A DNA stretch of 6,568 nucleotides from an uncultured Corynebacterium sp. (lineage in GTDB: Bacteria > Actinomycetota > Actinomycetes > Mycobacteriales > Mycobacteriaceae), in the NCBI GenBank assembly GCA_945631445.1, contig CALZCR010000102.1, positions 1 through 6,568 of the forward strand. The letters are read 5' to 3'. Made by a program: the position numbers and the translations under genes. Every line of letters begins with the position of its first letter. Position 1 is the first letter of the stretch. Shown here piece by piece: positions 1 through 5,903 of the stretch. The notes under the pieces are model-generated. The model was not told where the DNA came from and searched no databases. It worked only from the letters and a program-made list of their open reading frames with translations.

Positions 1-42
1 AGCTCCTTCCTGCAGCGAGAGACCAGCCAGGTCCGCGCCTGA
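1..42 (+). CDS. C-terminal tail of an unidentified upstream gene (partial)
   Basis: Frame 1 is open from the window edge and encodes 13 residues (SSFLQRETSQVRA) before a TGA at 40-42. Codon use (GTC, CGC, GCC, CTG, CAG) matches the other genes. A strong hairpin starts 22 nt after the stop, where a terminator would be expected, and this is the main reason to believe the frame is real. Thirteen residues are too few to name a family. Whether it belongs functionally with the downstream transporter operon cannot be told; the intervening hairpin argues for a separate transcription unit. Confidence 0.5.
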   Translation, partial: SSFLQRETSQVRA

Positions 43-63
43 CGGCGGTTGACGCCCCCTCTC

Positions 64-111
64 ACGTCCCGCCCGTCGTCCCCGCATCCTCGGGGACGAC
101 GGGCGGGACGT
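64..111 (+). terminator. 21-bp perfect hairpin, probable terminator of the upstream gene
   Basis: Bases 64-84 are the exact reverse complement of 91-111, with a 6-nt loop (CATCCT, 85-90). The stem is very GC-rich and begins 22 nt after the stop at 40-42. Only a short T-containing stretch follows (TCCTGCATTT), so this is not a textbook U-tract terminator. GC-rich actinobacterial terminators often lack a long U run. It should insulate the downstream transporter operon from readthrough. Confidence 0.75.
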
Positions 112-197
112 CCTGCATTTCTCCGGAGGTTTCCGCAGCTTGGCGAGGTATCGCGACCTTATCCATCGGGTATTGGACGGACTTCGGCGGCGATGGT

Positions 198-210
198 TGA
201 GTGATTCTCA
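198..210. promoter_or_regulatory. Candidate LysR-type operator (T-N11-A dyad)
   Basis: The 13-mer TGAGTGATTCTCA is an inverted repeat TGAG-N5-CTCA that fits the T-N11-A box bound by LysR-type regulators. It lies about 90 nt upstream of the transporter start, in the 188-nt gene-free leader (112-299). That leader is more AT-rich than its surroundings from about 205 to 245. A LysR gene sits at the far end of this gene run, so a link is reasonable but unproven. I could not pick a convincing -35/-10 pair here; TAATGA (240-245) is one possible -10. Confidence 0.3.
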
Positions 211-241
211 GATGTTAAAAGGATCACATCAAACAACCGTA

Positions 242-255
242 ATGACGTAAGTCAT
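242..255. promoter_or_regulatory. Imperfect palindrome in transporter leader, possible operator
   Basis: ATGACGTAAGTCAT has ATGAC/GTCAT arms around a 4-nt centre, with 6 of 7 positions symmetric. It lies 44 nt before the transporter start codon and overlaps the most plausible -10 region, a position suited to repression. It does not match the GlxR/CRP consensus (TGTGA-N6-TCACA). The binding protein is unknown. Confidence 0.25.
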
Positions 256-299
256 GTGGTCTGGGAAAGCATCTGCCCACTGAAACGGAGGAACATCCC

Positions 300-1667
300 A
301 TGAGCGTCACCACAGGCCCCTCGCAACCGCAGCCGGCGCAAGAAGCCCTGGCGCTGCGCGACACCCGCCGCAAAGCCATCATGGCCGGCGGCATCGGCAA
401 CTTCGTCGAATGGTTCGACTTCGCCCTCTACGCCCAGTTCGCCACCATCATCGGCTTCCACTTCTTCCCCTCCGACGACCCCACCGCGAGCCTTTTGGCG
501 ACCTTCGCCGTCTTCGCGGTCGGCTTCCTGGCCCGCCCCGTCGGCGGACTGCTCTTCGGCCAGTACGGCGACCGCAAGGGCCGCAAGGCCGCCCTGTCCG
601 CCGCCGTGATCCTCATGAGCGCGGCCACCCTGGGCATCGGCCTGACCCCGACGTTCGCCACCATCGGCGTCATGGCCCCGGTCCTGCTGCTGGTCTGGCG
701 CATCCTCCAGGGGCTGTCCGCCGGCGGCGAGTACGCCGGCTCCGGCAGCTTCGTCGTCGAGCACGCCCCCGTGGGCAAACGCGCCCTGTTCGCCAGCATC
801 AACCCCGTCTCCACGGCGCTGGGCACCATCGGCGGCGCCCTGGTCGGACTGACCGTCACCTTCCTCGTCCCGGAGCAAGCCCTGCACGACTGGGCCTGGC
901 GCATCCCGTTCATCCTGGCCGGCCCGCTCGGCCTGGTCGGCCTGTACCTGCGCTCCAAGGTGGAGGAGACGCCCGAGTTCACCGCCGTCCTCGCCGCCGA
1001 GGAAAAGAACCAGGAAAAGAGCGCCCCGGTCGTCGAGGCCTTCCGCACCGCCAAGGCGCGCATGTTCGTCATCTTCGGCTGGGCCGCCCTCAACGCCGTG
1101 GCCTTCTACCTGCTCACCAGCTACACGGTCGCCTACCTGACCCAGCGCCTCGGCTTCTCCCAAGCGGAAGCCCTCACGGCCTATATCGTCGGCCTCGTCG
1201 CCTTCACCATCGCCTCCCCGATCGCCGGCATGCTGATCGACAAATACGGGCCCGCGGCGGTGGCCACCCTCTCCGCGATCGTCCTCGGCGTGGTCGTCGT
1301 GCCTGCCTTCGGACTCATGGAAACCGGGGTGATCACTTCGGCGATCTTCGGACTCTCCATCTACGGCGCCGTCGTGGCGGTCATCGCCACCCTCACCCCG
1401 CTGCTGATGGTCGACCTCTTCCCGGCCCGCATCCGCTACACCGCGAGCGCAGTGTCCTACAACCTCGCCTACGCGGTCTTCGGCGGCACCGCCCCCTACC
1501 TGGCGACCTGGATGGTCTCCGAGACCGACAACGGCGCCGCCCCGGCTTACTACCTCATCGTCTTAAGCGTGCTGGGCATCATCGTCGCCCTCGCGGGCAT
1601 CCGCCGCTACTACCGCGGCAACCAGATCAAGGACCAGGAGATCGCCAAGGTCATGGCGACCGTCTAA
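300..1667 (+). CDS. MFS transporter, metabolite:H+ symporter (MHS) family
   Basis: This 455-residue inner-membrane protein probably imports an organic acid or similar small metabolite with protons. Length and hydrophobicity pattern fit 12 TM helices with a central cytoplasmic loop (about residues 218-250, charged, EEKNQEK). Visible family marks are FVEWFDF (35-41) in TM1, the MFS loop 2-3 motif GQYGDRKGRK (87-96), ILQGLSAGGEYAG (135-147) in TM4 and LFPARIRYTASAVSYN (373-388). These are typical of the MHS group that includes KgtP, ShiA, ProP and PcaT. The ATG at 300 has a clean GGAGG (287-291) with an 8-nt spacer. It is the first gene of a run with a thiolase (33-nt gap) and a CatC-like isomerase. 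This makes an aromatic acid, beta-ketoadipate or dicarboxylate plausible as substrate, but sequence alone cannot separate MHS substrates. No truncation is seen. Confidence 0.9.
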   Translation: MSVTTGPSQPQPAQEALALRDTRRKAIMAGGIGNFVEWFDFALYAQFATIIGFHFFPSDDPTASLLATFAVFAVGFLARPVGGLLFGQYGDRKGRKAALSAAVILMSAATLGIGLTPTFATIGVMAPVLLLVWRILQGLSAGGEYAGSGSFVVEHAPVGKRALFASINPVSTALGTIGGALVGLTVTFLVPEQALHDWAWRIPFILAGPLGLVGLYLRSKVEETPEFTAVLAAEEKNQEKSAPVVEAFRTAKARMFVIFGWAALNAVAFYLLTSYTVAYLTQRLGFSQAEALTAYIVGLVAFTIASPIAGMLIDKYGPAAVATLSAIVLGVVVVPAFGLMETGVITSAIFGLSIYGAVVAVIATLTPLLMVDLFPARIRYTASAVSYNLAYAVFGGTAPYLATWMVSETDNGAAPAYYLIVLSVLGIIVALAGIRRYYRGNQIKDQEIAKVMATV

Positions 1668-1700
1668 CCCGCACCACCCGGCACCACGAAGGAACCCCTC

Positions 1701-2915
1701 ATGCGCACCGTCGTCATCTGCGACTCTGTTCGAACCCCCATCGGCCGCTTCGGCGGCAGCCTGAAAACGGTCTCCGCCCTGGAACTCGGCGTGCTCACGG
1801 CCCAAGCGCTCGTCGAGCGGGGCGGGTTCGCCGCCGAAGAGATCGACGAAGTCATCCTCGGGCAGGGCTACAACTCCATGGACGCGCCGTGCATCGGGCG
1901 CGCCGTCGCCCAGGACGCCGGCTTCCCAGACTCCGTGACCGGCCTGCAGATCGACCGCCGCTGCGGCTCCGGCCTGCAAGCCGTCATCGAGGCGGCCATG
2001 CAGATCCAGACCGGCGTCGCCGACCTCATCCTCGCAGGCGGGGTCGAATCCATGAGCCAGGCGTCCTTCTACAGCACCACCGCCCGCTGGGGCGCGAACC
2101 GCAACGGCCTCGACTTCAAAGACTCCTTGGTCCACGGCCGCATCCACGCCGGCGGGGCGGCTAAGCCGATCCCCGGCGGCATGATCGAAACCGCGGAGAA
2201 CCTCCGCCGCGAATTCGACATCAGCCGCACAGACCAGGACGAACTCGCGGTGCGCAGCCACCGCCGCGCCGCCTCCGCCATGGCGGCCGGAAAATTCGAC
2301 GACGAAATCGTGCCCGTCCCCGTGAAGAAGCGCAAAGAAACGGTGCTTTTCGACCGCGACGAACACCTGCGCCCCGACTCCACGGTGGAGAAACTCGCTG
2401 GTCTCAAGCCCATGCGCCTGTCGGAGGACCCGGACGCCACCGTCACGGCGGGCAACTCCTCCGGCCAAAACGACGCCGCCGCCATGCTGGTGGTCACCAC
2501 CCCGGAAAAAGCCGCCGAACTGGGGCTGACCCCGCGCGTGGAGCTGGTCTCCTGGGCACTCGCCGGACTGGCGGGCCACCGGATGGGCCTGGGGCCGGTG
2601 GAATCCTCCCGCAAGGCACTGGAGCGCGCCGGGCTGGGGCTGGCCGACATGGACCTCATCGAGCTCAACGAGGCCTTCGCCGCCCAGGTGCTGGCCTGCA
2701 CCCGGGCGATGGGGCTCGGCGACGACGACCACGAGCGGATCAACGTCAACGGCTCCGGCATCTCGCTGGGCCATCCGGTCGGCGCCACCGGCGCCCGCAT
2801 CCTGGCCAACCTCAGCCGGGAGCTGGGCCGGCGCGACGCCACCTACGGGCTGGAGACGATGTGCATCGGCGGCGGGCAGGGCATCGCGGCCGTGTTCAAA
2901 AACGTTGCCGCCTAA
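1701..2915 (+). CDS. Thiolase, acetyl-CoA acetyltransferase family
   Basis: This 404-residue cytosolic thiolase, of normal family length, makes or cleaves beta-ketoacyl-CoA. All catalytic elements are present: the nucleophile C88 in DRRCGSGLQAV, NEAF (323-326), H358 in GHPVGATGAR and the second cysteine C388 in CIGGGQG. The substrate-loop region RWGANRNGLDF (129-139) and PGGMIETAENLRR (158-170) look like the DRRCGSG group of acetyl-CoA acetyltransferases. The N-terminal half lacks the GCNQAGEDNRN-type stretch that I associate with PcaF (beta-ketoadipyl-CoA thiolase). Context with a CatC-like gene would nevertheless suit cleavage of beta-ketoadipyl-CoA to succinyl-CoA and acetyl-CoA, so both roles stay open. 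The ATG at 1701 is preceded by GAAGGA (1688-1693, 7-nt spacer). It sits 33 nt after the transporter stop, so the two are almost certainly cotranscribed. Confidence 0.92.
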   Translation: MRTVVICDSVRTPIGRFGGSLKTVSALELGVLTAQALVERGGFAAEEIDEVILGQGYNSMDAPCIGRAVAQDAGFPDSVTGLQIDRRCGSGLQAVIEAAMQIQTGVADLILAGGVESMSQASFYSTTARWGANRNGLDFKDSLVHGRIHAGGAAKPIPGGMIETAENLRREFDISRTDQDELAVRSHRRAASAMAAGKFDDEIVPVPVKKRKETVLFDRDEHLRPDSTVEKLAGLKPMRLSEDPDATVTAGNSSGQNDAAAMLVVTTPEKAAELGLTPRVELVSWALAGLAGHRMGLGPVESSRKALERAGLGLADMDLIELNEAFAAQVLACTRAMGLGDDDHERINVNGSGISLGHPVGATGARILANLSRELGRRDATYGLETMCIGGGQGIAAVFKNVAA

Positions 2916-2918
2916 AAC

Positions 2919-2940
2919 TTCGCCGCCGCCCGGCGGCGAA
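2919..2940 (+). terminator. GC hairpin after thiolase (partial terminator or RNA stabiliser)
   Basis: TTCGCCGCC (2919-2927) and GGCGGCGAA (2932-2940) form a 9-bp stem with a GCCC loop, starting 3 nt after the thiolase stop. No U run follows; the next bases are CCACAATTTC. It could weaken readthrough into the catC-like gene or protect the 3' end of the transporter-thiolase message. A full stop of transcription is less likely without U residues. Confidence 0.45.
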
Positions 2941-2946
2941 CCACAA

Positions 2947-2976
2947 TTTCATACCCGTTTTCACCGTTATTTCACC
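2947..2976 (+). repeat. Three phased TTTCA direct repeats before catC
   Basis: TTTCA occurs at 2947, 2959 and 2970, at 12- and 11-nt steps. The last two copies extend to the identical heptamer TTTCACC (2959-2965, 2970-2976). The spacing is near one DNA turn, placing the copies on one face of the helix, in the AT-richer 87-nt gap between thiolase and catC. This could be an activator or repressor site for a separate catC promoter. Chance repetition in a short AT-rich stretch is the main alternative. Confidence 0.3.
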
Positions 2977-3002
2977 CTCGCCTCTATAGAAGGAGAAAAG
3001 TC

Positions 3003-3302
3003 ATGTTCTACATGGTTCAGATGTTCGTCAACCGCCCCGAGTCCGTCAGCGACGAGAAGTGGTCGGAGCTGCGTACCGCGGAAATGAACTACGCCCAGGA
3101 GCTGATGCGCGAAGGCAAGTTCCGCCACGTCTGGCGCGTGGTCGGCGACGTGTCCAACGTCAGCATCTTCGACGTCGACACCCACGCTGAGCTGCACGAC
3201 ATTCTGCAGAACCTGCCGCTGTTCCCGTACATGGACGTCAAGGTCACCCCGCTGGCCGAACACCCCTCCGGCCTGCCGGAGATGTACGCCTACGCGTCCT
3301 GA
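3003..3302 (+). CDS. catC: Muconolactone delta-isomerase (CatC-like)
   Basis: This 99-residue protein is close to the usual ~96 of the muconolactone isomerase family. The enzyme converts (+)-muconolactone to beta-ketoadipate enol-lactone in the catechol branch of the beta-ketoadipate pathway and forms large ring-like oligomers. The family core is intact: an N-terminal beta strand MFYMVQMFVNRP, EGKFRHVWRVVGD (37-49), FDVDTHAELHDIL (56-68), LPLFPYMDVKVTPLAEHPS (71-89). Only the last ten residues (LPEMYAYAS end) differ from the short tails of known CatC. The start at 3003 is fixed by GAAGGAG (2989-2995, 7-nt spacer). It lies 87 nt after the thiolase, behind a hairpin and phased repeats, so it may be both read through and separately controlled. 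No catA or catB is nearby in this window. Its substrate could therefore be a muconolactone variant rather than the standard one. Confidence 0.88.
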   Translation: MFYMVQMFVNRPESVSDEKWSELRTAEMNYAQELMREGKFRHVWRVVGDVSNVSIFDVDTHAELHDILQNLPLFPYMDVKVTPLAEHPSGLPEMYAYAS

Positions 3303-3318
3303 CCGCGGCGTTGAACTT

Positions 3319-3360
3319 CGCATCCCCGGCCCGGGCTGTCCTGCCCCGGCCGGGGATGCG
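3319..3360. terminator. Shared hairpin between convergent catC and LysR genes
   Basis: A 13-bp perfect stem pairs CGCATCCCCGGCC (3319-3331) with 3348-3360. After one C-C mismatch it continues with four more pairs (3333-3336 with 3343-3346) around a TGTCCT loop. It lies 16 nt past the catC stop and 45 nt past the LysR stop on the other strand, so it can end both transcripts. Neither side has a U-tract. It is the only notable element of the 103-nt convergent gap. Confidence 0.65.
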
Positions 3361-3405
3361 GTGCGTCGGAGGCGATGACGGCCAGCGCAATCCGGGAACC
3401 GTCGC

Positions 3406-4299
3406 CTAGGCTTCGTCTCCGCCCCCGGCGGCCACCGCGTCGACGGCGGTCTGCAGCAGCACCGACGGGTTCTTCTTCCGCCAGGCGATGGCCAGACGCA
3501 GCGTCGGCAGGTCCTCGTCCGCGAAGGGGATGGCCCGCACCCCTTGGGCGACCGCATCGACCCCGTTGACGGAGATGGACACGCCTTGGTTTCCGGCCAC
3601 CAGCACGAGCACCGAATACGCGTCGGCCGCCTCCTGGACCACCCGCGGGCTGAAGTCGGCGGTCGCGCAGACTTCCTCGATGAGCTTGCCCTGGGCGGAG
3701 CCGCTGTAGCGGCGCGGGATGATGAAATCCTCGTCGACCAGCTCCGCGACCTGCACGCTCTCGCGGTCAGCCAGGCGGTGGCCTTCGGGAACCAGCAGGA
3801 CGGGGTGGTGGGTGGACACCAGCCGGGTGCTCAACTCGACGTGCTCCAGCGGGTACTGGATCAAGCCGGCGTCCAGATCGCCGTCGATGATCGCGCCGGC
3901 GACCTGCGCGGAATTCTCAAACTGCCGCACTCCTAAATCGACGCCGGGCGCCGCGGGGGAGAGATCACGCAGCATGCCCGGCAACAGGGCGGCGCCCGTC
4001 GTGCCCGAGGCGCCCAGCACCAGGTGGCCCACCCCGCTCAAATCCGCGTTGCGCACGTTGTGCTCGGCTTGTTCGACTTTGGCGAAGATCTCGCGCGCCT
4101 CTTCGGCGAGCACCTCGCCGGCCGGGGTCAGCCGCGCGCCCCGCGGGTGGCGTTCGAAGAGCTGGACGCCGAGTTCTTTTTCCAGCCGGTGGATCTGCTT
4201 GGTCAGCGGGGGTTGCGCGATGAACAGCCGGGCCGCCGCCCGCCCGAAGTGCAGCTCCTCCGACAGCACCAGAAACGACTGCAAGAGGCGCAGCTCCAT
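3406..4299 (-). CDS. LysR-type transcriptional regulator
   Basis: This is a 297-residue DNA-binding regulator of standard LTTR length. The N-terminal winged helix-turn-helix is clear: MELRLLQSFLVLSEELHFGRAA opening, then IAQPPLTKQIHRLEKELG (27-44) and LFERHPRGARLTPAG (47-61). A linker helix follows (about 62-88), then the effector-binding domain starting GHLVLGASGTTGAALLP (91-107). The IAQPPL recognition segment is like that of CatR/BenM/CbnR regulators of aromatic catabolism, though it also occurs in other LTTRs. I chose the ATG at 4299, three codons inside the longest frame, because AAAGG lies 9 nt before it but directly abuts the ATG at 4308. The gene converges on catC and lies 112 nt downstream of gabD2 on the same strand. 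It is not divergent from an obvious target, so its regulon (transporter-thiolase-catC, gabD2, itself) must be inferred. Confidence 0.9.
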   Translation of the reverse strand: MELRLLQSFLVLSEELHFGRAAARLFIAQPPLTKQIHRLEKELGVQLFERHPRGARLTPAGEVLAEEAREIFAKVEQAEHNVRNADLSGVGHLVLGASGTTGAALLPGMLRDLSPAAPGVDLGVRQFENSAQVAGAIIDGDLDAGLIQYPLEHVELSTRLVSTHHPVLLVPEGHRLADRESVQVAELVDEDFIIPRRYSGSAQGKLIEEVCATADFSPRVVQEAADAYSVLVLVAGNQGVSISVNGVDAVAQGVRAIPFADEDLPTLRLAIAWRKKNPSVLLQTAVDAVAAGGGDEA

Positions 4300-4308
4300 G
4301 GCGGCCAT

Positions 4309-4313
4309 CCTTT
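4309..4313 (-). promoter_or_regulatory. Ribosome binding site deciding the LysR start
   Basis: On the minus strand AAAGG (4313-4309) is followed with no gap by an ATG (4308) and nine bases further by a second ATG (4299). Only the second has workable Shine-Dalgarno spacing, and it gives the classic LTTR start MELR. Confidence 0.55.
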
Positions 4314-4353
4314 CTCTGGGAAGTGTTCAATACGTGGGAAGAGGGGTCCATCA

Positions 4354-4398
4354 CACGATATAGTGCCGCGGCGGGTCAGACGCGCTTATATGCGCATA
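4354..4398 (-). promoter_or_regulatory. AT-rich promoter/operator zone upstream of LysR
   Basis: Within the 112-nt gap between gabD2 and LysR are a perfect 10-bp palindrome TATGCGCATA (4389-4398) and an imperfect one, CACGATATAGTG (4354-4365, 5 of 6 pairs). TATATC (4362-4357, minus strand) is a possible -10 lying about 58 nt before the LysR start. No good -35 is visible. LTTRs usually autoregulate, so these dyads are candidate self-binding sites. No clear terminator follows gabD2, so readthrough from it into LysR is also possible. Confidence 0.3.
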
Positions 4399-4411
4399 AT
4401 CCCCCGGGCCC

Positions 4412-5890
4412 TCAACGCAGAATGTGTTTGCCCAGCTTCAACGCTGTCCGGTAGACCTCGGCGACGGCGGCGCGGTCCAGCTGTTTCGGGCCGGTGAGGG
4501 GCATGAGGCGCTGCACGGCGACGGTGCGCGGCTCGGTGTACTTCAACAGGCCTTCCTCACCGTGCCGGCGCCCCACGCCCGAGGCCTTCCACCCGCCCAT
4601 CGGGGCGTCCATGGAACTCCAGGCGGCGGCGTAGCCGTCGTTGACGTTGACGGTGCCGACCTGCAGCTGGGAGGCGATCGCCTTGCCCGTCGCCGGCCGC
4701 GCCCACACGGAGGCGTTGAGCCCGTAATCGGTGTCGTTGGCCTTGGCCACGGCCTCCGCGTGGGAGGAGACGGCCTCGATGTAGACGACCGGACCGAACA
4801 CCTCCTCGCGGTACAGTCGGGCGGTCGCGGGCACGTCGGTCAGCACGGTGGGGCAGTAGAAGGCCTCACCCAACTCCGGCAACGCCTTCCCGCCGGCCAG
4901 CACCGTCGCGCCCTTGCCCACCGCGTCACGCACCATCTCGTGGACGCCCTCGCGGTGCTCCACAGAGATCAACGAACCCATGTCCAGGGTCCAGTCGCGG
5001 CCGCCCCCGACCTTCATGGCCTTGGTGGCGGCGACGAAGCGCTCTGTGAACTCCTTGACGACGGATTCATGCACGTAGATCCGCTCAATCGAGATGCACA
5101 ACTGGCCCGAGTTGGAGAAACACGCCGTCACCGCACCCGCGGCGGCCTTGGCCACGTTGGCGTCCGCCGCCACGATCATCGCGTTTTTGCCGCCCAACTC
5201 CGCGGAAAAGCCCGTCAACCGCTCCGAGGCCTGCGCCGCGAGCGTTCGCCCCGTCGCCGTCGACCCGGTGAACATCAAGTAGTCGCACTGCGCCACGATC
5301 TCCTGGCCGACTTCTTTGCCGGAACCGGTCACCACCTGAAACAAACCCTCCGGCAGCCCTGCCTCGGCGAGGAGCTCCGCGACCTTCAACGCCGTCAACG
5401 GCGTCTGCGCATCCGGTTTGAGCACCACCGCGTTGCCCGCCATCAGCGCGGCCACCGCATCAGAGACCGCCAACGTCAGCGGGTAATTCCACGGCGCGAT
5501 CACGCCGACGACCCCGATGGGCGGATGCTCGACATACGTCTCGGTGAGCACCGGCAGCGCGCCCCGGACCCGGGTGCGGCGCAACAGCCGCTCCGCCACG
5601 TAACCGTAGTGACGCGCGGTGATCGCCGCCTCCAGAATCTCCTCGTGCGCGCCGGAACGGTTCTTGCCGGACTCGTCCTGGATCACGTCCATGACCTCAT
5701 CCTGCCGATCCAGCAGCAGGTCGTGGTAGCGCAGCATGACCTCCCTGCGCTTCTTGAGGCTGGTCGCCGCCCAGGTCTTCTGGACCCGGCGGGCGAAGGC
5801 GAAAGCCGCGCGGGTGTCGGCGGCGGTGTGGGCGGGCACCTCGCCGAGTAACTCGCCGGTGGCTGGGTTGGTCACGTGGATCTTCGGCAT
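4412..5890 (-). CDS. gabD2: Succinate-semialdehyde dehydrogenase, GabD2 type
   Basis: This 492-residue cytosolic NAD(P)+-dependent aldehyde dehydrogenase probably oxidises succinic semialdehyde to succinate. Catalytic residues are all present: N135 in PWNYP, K158 in VVLKPD, E231 in AELGGKN, C265 in SGQLCISIERIY and E363 in EEVFGPV. Long segments match mycobacterial GabD2 as I recall it: CDYLMFTGS (202-210), CFSNSGQLCISIERIYV (257-273), ANDTDYGLNASVWA (384-397), APMGGWKASGVGRRHG (429-444), LLKYTE (448-453). GabD2 orthologues are somewhat longer at the N-terminus (about 518). The frame stays open upstream of 5890, but that stretch is antisense to the SDR gene and does not resemble an ALDH. MPKIHVTNPATGELL is a normal ALDH beginning, so I start at 5890. 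No Shine-Dalgarno precedes this ATG; a leaderless transcript is likely. Other short-chain semialdehydes are possible substrates. Confidence 0.9.
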   Translation of the reverse strand: MPKIHVTNPATGELLGEVPAHTAADTRAAFAFARRVQKTWAATSLKKRREVMLRYHDLLLDRQDEVMDVIQDESGKNRSGAHEEILEAAITARHYGYVAERLLRRTRVRGALPVLTETYVEHPPIGVVGVIAPWNYPLTLAVSDAVAALMAGNAVVLKPDAQTPLTALKVAELLAEAGLPEGLFQVVTGSGKEVGQEIVAQCDYLMFTGSTATGRTLAAQASERLTGFSAELGGKNAMIVAADANVAKAAAGAVTACFSNSGQLCISIERIYVHESVVKEFTERFVAATKAMKVGGGRDWTLDMGSLISVEHREGVHEMVRDAVGKGATVLAGGKALPELGEAFYCPTVLTDVPATARLYREEVFGPVVYIEAVSSHAEAVAKANDTDYGLNASVWARPATGKAIASQLQVGTVNVNDGYAAAWSSMDAPMGGWKASGVGRRHGEEGLLKYTEPRTVAVQRLMPLTGPKQLDRAAVAEVYRTALKLGKHILR

Positions 5891-5894
5891 AGGA
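5891..5894 (+). promoter_or_regulatory. Ribosome binding site for the SDR gene
   Basis: AGGA at 5891-5894 precedes the SDR ATG (5903) with an 8-nt spacer. It starts directly next to the gabD2 start codon on the other strand. The SDR promoter must therefore lie inside the 5' part of gabD2. Confidence 0.5.
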
Positions 5895-5897
5895 TTA

Positions 5898-5903
5898 AGT
5901 CTA
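5898..5903 (-). promoter_or_regulatory. Candidate -10 for a leaderless gabD2 transcript
   Basis: On the minus strand TAGACT (5903-5898) fits the TAnnnT form of an actinobacterial -10 hexamer. It ends 7 nt before the gabD2 ATG, so transcription would begin at or next to the start codon. This agrees with the lack of a Shine-Dalgarno there. No -35 match is evident. The hexamer overlaps the first base of the SDR start codon. Confidence 0.35.

Noticed and set aside
198..230. GlxR/CRP-type site suggested by GTGA and TCACA half-sites (202-204 and 224-228)
   Set aside because: The half-sites are too far apart for the TGTGA-N6-TCACA consensus.
252..1163. Minus-strand open frame of 303 codons opposite the transporter
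   Set aside because: It is Gly/Glu/Asp/Ala-rich low-complexity translation, a shadow of the MHS transporter frame.
410..2164. Long plus-strand open frame of 584 codons spanning the transporter and thiolase genes in another frame
   Set aside because: Its translation is dominated by Arg, Pro, Gly and His with no domain, as expected for an out-of-frame reading of GC-rich genes. The overlapping frames have clear family motifs and ribosome sites.
1563..2774. Minus-strand open frame of 403 codons opposite the thiolase
   Set aside because: It is low-complexity Gly/Ala/Val/Asp-rich translation antisense to a well-supported thiolase, and shows no recognisable motif.
3544..3936. Plus-strand open frames opposite the LysR gene
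   Set aside because: They have no family features. The minus-strand LysR frame has a full HTH and effector domain.
4424..5851. Plus-strand open frame of 475 codons opposite gabD2
   Set aside because: It is Arg/His/Gly-rich without domains and mirrors the conserved GabD2 coding frame on the other strand.
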